From positions 3,842,359-3,906,358 of the forward strand of contig NZ_LT635783.1 in assembly GCF_900128455.1 (NCBI RefSeq): a DNA stretch of 64,000 nt. Direction: 5' to 3'. Positions 32,802-40,886 of the stretch are shown here, one piece after another. Made by a program: the position numbers and the translations under genes. The notes beneath the pieces were generated by a model that saw nothing but the letters and a program-made list of their open reading frames with translations, was not told the DNA's origin and did no database searches. The stretch's first letter is position 1. Each line of letters begins with the position of its first letter. The DNA comes from Bacteroides mediterraneensis. Lineage in GTDB: Bacteria; Bacteroidota; Bacteroidia; Bacteroidales; Bacteroidaceae.

Positions 32802-34265
32802 ATGAAAAAATATATTATCTCTCTCGTATTCGTGCTGGCTGCCGGTATTCCCGTTCTGGGCCAGACTTCTTATCTGAGTGAAATAAAGATAGTGAACCGC
32901 GAAGTGGCGAAGACGGCCGACCGTCAGGCCCGTGTGAAGATGACGGTGAATTTGGATAATCTGGACATCAAAAAACAGCATTCGCTGCGCGTGGTGCCGG
33001 TCATTCTTTCTGCCGACGGCAGTCAGGAACAGGAACTTCCTCCTTTTGTGGTGAACGGCAAAGTGCGCGATAAAATGCAGCAGCGTACGGAAGCTTTTGA
33101 ACATGTCGATTTCAATCCCGGAGCCGTGGCAAAGATACGCCGTAAGAACGGTGAGGCTCAGACGGTGGATTACGAGGCATCCGTACCCTTCAAACGCTGG
33201 ATGATTGGAGGCAATCTTCAACTCCGTGCGTATGTGACAGGCTGTGCCCAGTGTAATGACGGTGACGAAACAGCTACTACGGGCGATATTTTCCTACCGA
33301 TGACTCCGGCTTACTATTCTCCGTTTATCCAGCCGAAGGAAGAGATTGTGAAGCGTCGTTCCGAGACCCGTTCTGCACGCTTGCAGTTCCGTCAGGACAG
33401 CTATCGCATTGAGCCGAAGTACAAGGGCAATCAGGCAGAACTGGACACCGTGAGCAATTCCATTGCGCTGGTAAAAGATAACGATGACCTGACCATTACG
33501 GGGATTTATGTAACGGGTTACGCTTCTCCGGAAGGAACTTTTGCCTATAATATGAAGCTGTCTGAGCGTCGTGCGAAGGCCTTTACGGAATATATGAAAG
33601 ACGATTTGAAAGCGATTGATCCGCAGCTTTACCACGTGGACTGGAAAGGTGAAGACTGGACTGGTCTACGTGAAGAGGTGGTGAAATGTTCCGACCTGCC
33701 GAAGCGTGAAGAAGTTTTGGATATCATCGATCATTGCGGGGATGATAAAGATGCCTGCGAAAAACAGTTGAAAGCGTTGGTACCATCGACCATTTACCAG
33801 TATTTGCTGAAGGAGCTGTATCCAGCGGTTCGTCGTAACGAATACCGTATAGAATATAATGTGCGTCATTTTACGGTAGAAGAGGGCCGGGAGATGATTA
33901 AGAACCATCCGGAGCTGATGAGCGTGAGTGAGATTCAGCAGGTAGCCGACAGCTACGGCAAGGGAAGTCCTGAATATGTGAATTGTTTGGTGAGCGGTGT
34001 AAAGGCTTATCCAAACGATGTGACGGCTGTGAACAATGCTGCACTGGCCCTGATGGAGGCCAACCGTACAGATGAAGCTATCCGCTTGCTGGATAATGCT
34101 CCGGCAGAAGGTGAATTGCTAAATATGAAGGGAGTGGTTTATGTCAAGGCTGGCAATCTGGAAAAGGCCGTACAGGCTTTCTCTGAGGCGCAGGCTAAAG
34201 GCTATTCTCAAGCAGGGGAGAATCTGACACAACTGAAACAGTATATGGAATATATGGCCGAATGA
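32802..34265 (+). CDS. DUF3868/OmpA-like protein with TPR tail, fimbria operon
   Basis: Start chosen at 32802 (MKKYIISLVFVLAAGIPVLG), which gives a clean signal peptide and has GGAGG upstream; the frame also opens at 32784, overlapping the previous stop. The N-terminal half is the DUF3868 region. A central OmpA-like peptidoglycan-binding motif follows (ITGIYVTGYASPEGTFAYNMKLSERRAKAFTEYM). The C-terminus has TPR-like repeats (NVTAVNN-type, LLNMKGVVYVKAGNLEKAVQ). It probably ties fimbria assembly to the cell wall. DUF3575-DUF3868-fimbrillin is a recurrent gene order in Bacteroidales. Confidence 0.82.
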   Translation: MKKYIISLVFVLAAGIPVLGQTSYLSEIKIVNREVAKTADRQARVKMTVNLDNLDIKKQHSLRVVPVILSADGSQEQELPPFVVNGKVRDKMQQRTEAFEHVDFNPGAVAKIRRKNGEAQTVDYEASVPFKRWMIGGNLQLRAYVTGCAQCNDGDETATTGDIFLPMTPAYYSPFIQPKEEIVKRRSETRSARLQFRQDSYRIEPKYKGNQAELDTVSNSIALVKDNDDLTITGIYVTGYASPEGTFAYNMKLSERRAKAFTEYMKDDLKAIDPQLYHVDWKGEDWTGLREEVVKCSDLPKREEVLDIIDHCGDDKDACEKQLKALVPSTIYQYLLKELYPAVRRNEYRIEYNVRHFTVEEGREMIKNHPELMSVSEIQQVADSYGKGSPEYVNCLVSGVKAYPNDVTAVNNAALALMEANRTDEAIRLLDNAPAEGELLNMKGVVYVKAGNLEKAVQAFSEAQAKGYSQAGENLTQLKQYMEYMAE

Positions 34266-34317
34266 AATAGGATAGAGAATAATATAAGAAAAATGTGTAA
34301 TTTAATTTTTATTTGCT

Positions 34318-35847
34318 ATGAAATTGTCTAAAAGTTTATTTTTGGCATTTGCGGGCTTGGGTTTGTTCGCATGCTCTAATGAAGACAATGTACCGTCGAC
34401 TGACAACAGTCATAGCGGTACATTCTTGACGTTGACTTTGGTAGGAACAGAAAACAGTGGTTCCAGAACGGTGGCTGGAGAAGATGGTACAGTGGAAGGA
34501 ACGGTAGCAGAGTCAACGATTTCAGAAGCTATGGTAGTTTTGTGTGCTTCTGATGGAACTATACAATCTGCAAAGAAAGTGAGTTGTATAAAAAAGGATG
34601 ATAGCAGCGTGGAAACTTATCCGGTAGAAGCTGGAGTTGGTACTTATTATGTGTATGTGATTGCAAATCCGGGAACTACTTTGTTTGATGGAATTACAGG
34701 TAATATTAAGAGCTTGGAGAAAGCAATTACAAGTAGTGCTGATTTTGCTACAAATAGTCAATTCCTGATGTTTAGTGAATGTCATGGAACTGATAAGACA
34801 GGAGGGCAGGAGATAACCGTATCTGCTGAAAATGATTATGACAATCCGGCTAGGACTGCTGAACCTATCAAACTCGACCGTTTAGCAGCAAAGATTACTT
34901 ATGAAGAAAAACAAGGGGGGGTCGATATTAGTGCTGCAGAAGGAGAGTTGACAGAATTGACTGGGATTACATTCAATGGTTTTGCTTTGGTAAATGGAAT
35001 CAAAAATTTTTATCTGCAACAGCATTGGAATGCGGCTGCCCCTACTACTACAGGAAGTTCCCATATAAATACTTTGTTAACCCCCACAGTAACGAATAAT
35101 GCTTCTGATAATTTTTATAACAGATGGGATGATTTCCGTACGGTGACTAAGGTAAGTGATTCTTACACTGCAGCTGTTGATGTAAAGAATACTTCTTTTA
35201 CTACAAATGCTTTATATTGTATGGAAAATAACTCAGGATCAACAGCTGATAATTGTTTTGCTGAAGGCTCAGATTTGAATGGTAATACTACGGGGGTAAT
35301 TTTTAAGGCCACAGCTACGGTTACAGGAAGTGATGAATGTGCAGGAAAGAACTGTTTCTATGCCTATAATGGCGAGTATTTTGCTACATTGGGGGCTGTT
35401 CAAGCTAAATATTCAGCAGTATTTGATGATAAAGATGGACTTGACAATGATAGAATAGAAGAACTAGCAGCAGCGGAGGCTGAGCTGAAGTCAGCTAAAG
35501 CCGGAACGGCAAGCGAAGAAGCTACAGTAAAAACTATTTCTGACTTCCGTGTGAAATACAATATTCATGTGTATGAAGACGGAGTGATGTATTATACGCA
35601 TTATATTGAAGATCAAAACTATACGGCAGCAGATAGTGAACAGGCTCAAGTGAACTATCAGTCTGTTATGCGTAACACTATTTACGGATTGACTGTAAAT
35701 TCTGTAAAAAATATTGGAGATGATATTCCGGGTGGATGGAATCCGGATACTGATCCGGAAGATCCTACTACTCCGAAGACTTATTTGGTAGTAGAGTGTC
35801 AGGTGAATCATTGGGTTTTAAGTAATTATGATGTAGACTTGCAATAA
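34318..35847 (+). CDS. Mfa1/FimA-like major fimbrillin, lipoprotein precursor
   Basis: 509 residues. Lipobox LGLFAC with the Cys near residue 19; then a beta-rich fimbrillin with GTFLTLTLVG, PIKLDRLAAKITYEE (the Ala-Ala-Lys-Ile strand common to the family) and the C-terminal VVECQVNHWVLSNYDVDLQ, resembling the Mfa1 end that donates a strand in polymerisation. GSRTVAGEDG (about residues 43-52) is a plausible cleavage region, since such precursors are processed after lipidation. Followed by a perfect hairpin at 35857-35889. Confidence 0.85.
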   Translation: MKLSKSLFLAFAGLGLFACSNEDNVPSTDNSHSGTFLTLTLVGTENSGSRTVAGEDGTVEGTVAESTISEAMVVLCASDGTIQSAKKVSCIKKDDSSVETYPVEAGVGTYYVYVIANPGTTLFDGITGNIKSLEKAITSSADFATNSQFLMFSECHGTDKTGGQEITVSAENDYDNPARTAEPIKLDRLAAKITYEEKQGGVDISAAEGELTELTGITFNGFALVNGIKNFYLQQHWNAAAPTTTGSSHINTLLTPTVTNNASDNFYNRWDDFRTVTKVSDSYTAAVDVKNTSFTTNALYCMENNSGSTADNCFAEGSDLNGNTTGVIFKATATVTGSDECAGKNCFYAYNGEYFATLGAVQAKYSAVFDDKDGLDNDRIEELAAAEAELKSAKAGTASEEATVKTISDFRVKYNIHVYEDGVMYYTHYIEDQNYTAADSEQAQVNYQSVMRNTIYGLTVNSVKNIGDDIPGGWNPDTDPEDPTTPKTYLVVECQVNHWVLSNYDVDLQ

Positions 35848-35856
35848 ATTAAGGAG

Positions 35857-35889
35857 GTCCATGGAACAAAATTTGCTTGTTCCATGGAC
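35857..35889. other. Perfect 13-bp hairpin after the fimbrillin gene
   Basis: GTCCATGGAACAA (35857-35869) pairs with TTGTTCCATGGAC (35877-35889) around a 7-nt loop. No T run follows, so a processing or 3'-stabilising element, or partial attenuator, is likelier than a full terminator. It would raise fimbrillin mRNA over the downstream minor-subunit mRNA. Confidence 0.7.
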
Positions 35890-36014
35890 TATACAAAAGT
35901 CGGCAGACTATACATGCTTTTTTGCAACATGTGTTTTGTTGCCCCGAAGTAGAAAACAATGAGGGAATGTCCCAAGTGGGCTTCCTGCGATATATAAAAT
36001 AAAAGCACTGAATC

Positions 36015-37052
36015 ATGAAACGAAGTCAGAAAGTAGGGATGTGGAGCATGCTGGTAGCAGCGTTCTGGGTATTGCTGTGTACATCTTGTATTCGTGAAGA
36101 CAGAGATGATTGTCCGGCTACTGTAGGCCACGGTGTGAAGGTGAACTTTCGTTACACGTATAATATAGTAGAGAATGATGCTTTTGGAAAGGAAGCGGAG
36201 AATGTACGTGTATGGATTTTTGATGAAGAAGGAAAGTTCGTTTCCATGCAAGAAGATGAAGGTGATCACATTGTGAATGGTTATACTTTGGCGTTGCCGT
36301 CTTTGTCAGTGGGTAAGTATAAACTGGTGGCTTGGGCAAAAAGTATGGATTATGATGATGAACTGTCGGAGTTCTCTTTTCCAGATTTGATTGTGGGACA
36401 ATCAACGGTGAGTGATTTAACTGCTTATTTGAACCGCGATGAAGACAATGTGTGTAGCACTCGTTTGAATGGATTGCTGAGCGGTACGCTGGATGTGGAA
36501 GTGACGGGTGCAGAAGAAGAAGTCTTCACTATCGATATGATGAAGTGTACCAATACATTGCGTGTTATCTTGATGCCGGCTCGTGCGGGACAGACTTTAT
36601 ATCAGGAAGATTATTCGTTTGTGATTGACGGAAAGAATGGATGGTTGGATTATAAGGCCGATTCTTATGGGCAGGGTGAAGTGACCTATAAGCCTTATTA
36701 TCAGGAATTGTTGAGAGATGAAACTGTATCTGGAGAATCACGTGCGGACAATACGGAAATCAATCATGCGGTGGTGGCCGAGCTTAATACGTCAAGAATG
36801 ATGGTAAACCAAGGGCCTCGTTTTAGAATTATCAATAACAGGACCGGAAAGGATGTGTTAGACATTAATTTGACATGGTTTCTGTCACTGCAGGCGGTAG
36901 GAGAGCATCGTGCGGAATGGGATGATCAGGAATATCTGGATCGTCAGGATACGTATGCCGTTACTTTCTTTGTGGATGGAGATACTTTCCTGCAAAATTA
37001 TATCATCGTCAATGGATGGGTAATTTCATTGGAAGATGTGACTTTAGGCTGA
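36015..37052 (+). CDS. FimB/Mfa2-family fimbrial anchor lipoprotein
   Basis: 345 residues. Signal peptide with LLCTSC lipobox; the mature start CIREDRDDCP is typical of Mfa2-type proteins. Conserved strands VRVWIFDEEGKFVSM, YKLVAWAKSMD and TIDMMKCTNTLRVILMP. In Porphyromonas, Mfa2/FimB anchor the fimbria and limit its length (established family role). Gap of 167 bp after the fimbrillin gene contains the hairpin but no separate promoter that I can identify. Confidence 0.87.
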   Translation: MKRSQKVGMWSMLVAAFWVLLCTSCIREDRDDCPATVGHGVKVNFRYTYNIVENDAFGKEAENVRVWIFDEEGKFVSMQEDEGDHIVNGYTLALPSLSVGKYKLVAWAKSMDYDDELSEFSFPDLIVGQSTVSDLTAYLNRDEDNVCSTRLNGLLSGTLDVEVTGAEEEVFTIDMMKCTNTLRVILMPARAGQTLYQEDYSFVIDGKNGWLDYKADSYGQGEVTYKPYYQELLRDETVSGESRADNTEINHAVVAELNTSRMMVNQGPRFRIINNRTGKDVLDINLTWFLSLQAVGEHRAEWDDQEYLDRQDTYAVTFFVDGDTFLQNYIIVNGWVISLEDVTLG

Positions 37053-37079
37053 GTATGTGAAACAGGAAGAAGAATTTTT

Positions 37080-38588
37080 ATGTATAAGATAGGGTGGATT
37101 TATTGGGTAGTCCTGCTGGGGGCGTTGATAAGCCTGTTGCCGGGTTGTAAGGAAGAGGTTAAAGAGGAAGCGACGTATGCACATATCGTGACATTAAACT
37201 TTCCTTCTTTGCAGCCTTACACCACTCGTACGCGTGCGGAGGGAATTGTAAATGCTGAAGAAGGAGAGAGCACATTTTATAATGCTCGTATCTGGATTTT
37301 CGGTTCTTCTGCCGCTGATGAGGATAAGGCATTGGCTTATAAGTATGTGCCTGATGCCTTACGTTATACAGATAATATGGGCACGTTGCGGGTAGAAATG
37401 GTTCTTCCTTCCGAGTGGGAAGGCGAGTCGGACATCTATGTGCTGGTGAACGGAGGAGAGGAAACCGGATTGTCTGCTGAATCTTCACGGAAGGCACTTA
37501 AGGAGGCTGTTTTCAGTAAACCATCTTCTATGTTGACAGACGAGGGACTGTTGATGTCGAGAATTGTAACGGGAATCACCAGAACCCAGTTGGAGACGGG
37601 GACTTTCCAGATTCCGCTGGAAAGGGGTTTGGCCAAAATAGGCTGCTATTTTACAAATCAGACCAGTGAGGAATTTAGGGTGACTTCAGTTGCTTTTAGC
37701 GGATTGTCATCGCAAGGTACGGTCTTTCCTGAATCAGTAATGGCTGACAAAGTCACTTCGCGTCCGACAGTTCCTTCTATACCTACTACTTCTGCTTCTT
37801 CTGAAAGTTTAACGATAGCTGTTCAGGAAACGATAATATTTGGAAAAGGCCAGACTAAAATCACTTTGCAGGAAGGCAAAGAACAGGCCTATCTTGACGC
37901 CCTGAATCAGACAGCTACTTCTCTGACTCCATATTATATTCATGAAGCAGCCTCAAATCGAGTGAAATGTGTCATTCGGTATACAATAAATGGGGAATTC
38001 AGAAGTCGGGAGGTCGTGTTGGATGGCAGTATAATACGTAATCATTTTGTCGTGGTATATGCTCACTATTCGGGAGAACTGAGTTTGAAATTCGTGGTAC
38101 TTCCGTGGGATACTGAAGATGAAATTTCCATTAGCTATAATGACCAGTTTAAGGGTAGTCTTGTCCTTTCCAGTCAGGATGTACGTGTTGAGGGAGATAA
38201 AGCGTATGCTACGGTGTTTAATGATGAAAACCGCCAGGTGACGTTTACGATGGAAATGGAAGTTCCTGTTGGTGCTAGGTGGACTGCCAATTTATCAAAT
38301 GGAAATGAATTTGAGCTGTATAGTGAGTCAAGTACTTCTGGTACGGCTTCGGGTATTGGTGGAGCGGGACCGGTCACTTTTTCTGTTCGGCCTACTCAGG
38401 CATTTGATGCAGCTGTAGAACGTGAAACAGAACTTTATATAACCTTGACCCGTTTGGTGGATGGAGGAGAAACAGAAAACGGAGAGCAGGTTATCAATAA
38501 TGAAGGGAATCATCCTGGAACTACCACTCGTATCCGGATACGTCAAGTTTCAGCTGACCAGTGGGATGCTGCTGCCATTCAACCATGA
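37080..38588 (+). CDS. Fimbrial accessory lipoprotein (Mfa-like), 502 aa
   Basis: Signal peptide with LLPGC lipobox, then a fimbrillin-like N-terminal domain (HIVTLNFPSLQPYTTRTRAEG, FYNARIWIFGS, DIYVLVNGGEETGLS) and further beta-rich domains ending in TRIRIRQVSADQWDAA. The TRTRAEG segment offers basic cleavage sites. Spacing of 27 bp to the Mfa2-like gene and 14 bp to the next gene shows one transcript. Likely a minor or tip-proximal subunit by analogy with Mfa3/FimC positions; no closer assignment possible. Confidence 0.75.
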   Translation: MYKIGWIYWVVLLGALISLLPGCKEEVKEEATYAHIVTLNFPSLQPYTTRTRAEGIVNAEEGESTFYNARIWIFGSSAADEDKALAYKYVPDALRYTDNMGTLRVEMVLPSEWEGESDIYVLVNGGEETGLSAESSRKALKEAVFSKPSSMLTDEGLLMSRIVTGITRTQLETGTFQIPLERGLAKIGCYFTNQTSEEFRVTSVAFSGLSSQGTVFPESVMADKVTSRPTVPSIPTTSASSESLTIAVQETIIFGKGQTKITLQEGKEQAYLDALNQTATSLTPYYIHEAASNRVKCVIRYTINGEFRSREVVLDGSIIRNHFVVVYAHYSGELSLKFVVLPWDTEDEISISYNDQFKGSLVLSSQDVRVEGDKAYATVFNDENRQVTFTMEMEVPVGARWTANLSNGNEFELYSESSTSGTASGIGGAGPVTFSVRPTQAFDAAVERETELYITLTRLVDGGETENGEQVINNEGNHPGTTTRIRIRQVSADQWDAAAIQP

Positions 38589-38602
38589 TAAATTGAGAGT
38601 AT

Positions 38603-40861
38603 ATGATGAAAAGAGATTATTTATATATGTGCTTGCTTTTGCTGTGTAGCCTGCTTTTTTGTACTGGTTGCACGGAAAATGAGATGTGGGCTGACGAGGA
38701 AACTGTTTCTGAAGGACTGGTCTTGAATTTGCTGGCAAGTGGTGAAGCTGTTGTGGCAGGGCGTTCTATTGCATCAGACGAAGATTTGAGAGAAGATGTG
38801 GTAGAGAATGTGGATGTGTTTTTCTTTGCCGCAGACAATAAAGAAGAGGTGGCCCGTTATTATCATAAAGAGGTGGGGGAAGATGGTAAAGTGCTTTTGG
38901 AAACGGGAAACTGGAAATCCAAGTTCCCGGAAGCGAGTTATGACGTTTATGTAGTGGCCAATTTTCATCAGTACGATGATGCTTCTACTCCGGACACAGA
39001 GACGGATTTAAGTCGGATAAAAACTTGGACGGCATTGGTGGCTCTGAGTGATACGGATCCGGATATTTTTAAGGTAGAGAATGATCGATTTGGGAATGAG
39101 GATATTTATACGGGAAAGAAATTCATGATGGATGGCAAAAAAGAAGGATGGACCCCCGGTGAAGGTACAGACGAAACAATTGTCATTGATTTGGCACGGG
39201 CTGCTGCTAAGATTGTAGTGAATGTAAGCTATACAGACGATTTTCTGGTTGCAGATAGGACGATTGTAGATGTACGGAAGAAACTTGTACGTTACGCACA
39301 GGATGTCCGTGTGCTGGCAGAGGCGGATCCCATCCCCATTCTTGATTTATATGGCGATGCAGACGGTGCAGGTATGTCCACATCCAATTATACAGAAGGA
39401 AGTGGGGTAGCACGAAAGGATGTGCTTTATGCATATAGTTATCCTAATGAATGGGGGGATAATGTAGCCGATCAGGAAACCTATATATTGATGAATATTC
39501 CGTATACAGATGGCAGTCAGGAAGATTTATACCAGAATTATTATAAGATTCCGGTACGTATCTCCAATACGGCCGCCGACTTATGCTTGAAACGTAATAC
39601 GGTATATACTATCAATGTGACAGTAGACCGTGTGGGAAATAAAGAGATAGACCAGCCTGTAGAACTTAAGCCTGAAATTTCGATTGCTTCTTGGCAAAAT
39701 AAAGAAATAGAGGTGGGAGGAGATGCCTATAAATATTTGATTGTCAGCGAAGATGAGATTGAGATGCATAATGTGGCTGACACGGTAGTCACTTTTTTCT
39801 CTTCTTCAGCCATAAAAGTCACGTTGGATGCAGCTTATTATGTGGATAAATCTGGAAATGAGATTTCATTGAAAGAAACATCTTCCGATTGGTATTCTGT
39901 GGATTATGATGAATCTGCCTTGTCTGGGGAGTTAAAGATTCACAGTGAGGTACCTAAGATTGTGACAGCACGTTATTTTACGTTGACCGTTACGAACGGG
40001 GATGGCATGGAGAAAACAATCCATGTGATACAATATCCTCTGGAATATATCTCGGGTGTGCCAGGTTTGTATTCCTATGTAGAACAATATATAAACGAAG
40101 AAGGGAAAACTGTGAAGGTGAATGGTGGATGGCCCAGTAACTTTAGCTGGGATGGAGAATATTTTACAGATATAAAAAAAGGACTGAATGGGCATATAGG
40201 TAATAATCCTTATATGAAATCTAAATTTTATAGAGTGGAGGAGAAGAAGATTTATCGTATAGATGAGAGCTATTCAAACCATGTGAGGGAAAACACTAAT
40301 GCACATAACAACCGGATGTATTTGGTGCAAATATCCAGTACGAGTGAAAAATATACAGTGGCTCGTCCTAAAATGACAGGTACAGGAGTAGGGAGTGTGA
40401 CTGCTTTGGGAGAGGAAAATAACCGACTAGTCTCTCCTGCATTTATGTTGGCTTCCAATTTGGGAAATATTGGAGATGTAAATTGGGTTAAGGCACAAGA
40501 TAACTGCAAATATTATGTGGAGCACAGTATTTATACAGTTGAGAAGGCAGATCGGTTGGAAGGGAAAAATTATGACGGTAAGGGGCATCGGTGCTTTGAT
40601 GACTGGCGGTTACCTACTTACGCAGAGTTGCAGATTATCGCAGGTTACCAATCGACGCAGACCGTAGTGATGGATTCGGTGTTGACAGATGATTATTATT
40701 GGGCTGCAGACAAGTATACGTATTTAATAACAGCTGCCCCAAAACCAACAGACAATCAGATTCCTACTGGTACAGATTCAAAAAGTGATGGGAAGGTACG
40801 TTGTATACGGGATGTGACTCCTGAAGATTTGAAAGAGTTGCGTGCACACAATATCAGATAA
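38603..40861 (+). CDS. Large fimbrial lipoprotein with C-terminal WRLPT/CIRD domain, 752 aa
   Basis: Lipobox LFCTGC; N-terminal fimbrillin-like fold (LVLNLLASGEAVVAGRS, VENVDVFFFAADNKEEVARYYH, YDVYVVANFH, IVIDLARAAAKIVVNVSY). A middle beta-domain precedes a C-terminal segment with FDDWRLPTYAELQIIAGYQS, YYWAADK and GKVRCIRDV. That pattern is like DUF1566/FISUMP-type lectin-related modules found at the end of Bacteroidales surface proteins. Possible ligand-binding tip or sub-tip subunit (inference). Adjacent Met codons at 38603 and 38606. Confidence 0.75.
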   Translation: MMKRDYLYMCLLLLCSLLFCTGCTENEMWADEETVSEGLVLNLLASGEAVVAGRSIASDEDLREDVVENVDVFFFAADNKEEVARYYHKEVGEDGKVLLETGNWKSKFPEASYDVYVVANFHQYDDASTPDTETDLSRIKTWTALVALSDTDPDIFKVENDRFGNEDIYTGKKFMMDGKKEGWTPGEGTDETIVIDLARAAAKIVVNVSYTDDFLVADRTIVDVRKKLVRYAQDVRVLAEADPIPILDLYGDADGAGMSTSNYTEGSGVARKDVLYAYSYPNEWGDNVADQETYILMNIPYTDGSQEDLYQNYYKIPVRISNTAADLCLKRNTVYTINVTVDRVGNKEIDQPVELKPEISIASWQNKEIEVGGDAYKYLIVSEDEIEMHNVADTVVTFFSSSAIKVTLDAAYYVDKSGNEISLKETSSDWYSVDYDESALSGELKIHSEVPKIVTARYFTLTVTNGDGMEKTIHVIQYPLEYISGVPGLYSYVEQYINEEGKTVKVNGGWPSNFSWDGEYFTDIKKGLNGHIGNNPYMKSKFYRVEEKKIYRIDESYSNHVRENTNAHNNRMYLVQISSTSEKYTVARPKMTGTGVGSVTALGEENNRLVSPAFMLASNLGNIGDVNWVKAQDNCKYYVEHSIYTVEKADRLEGKNYDGKGHRCFDDWRLPTYAELQIIAGYQSTQTVVMDSVLTDDYYWAADKYTYLITAAPKPTDNQIPTGTDSKSDGKVRCIRDVTPEDLKELRAHNIR

Positions 40862-40886
40862 ATAAAAACGAAAGATAGTTAGATAT

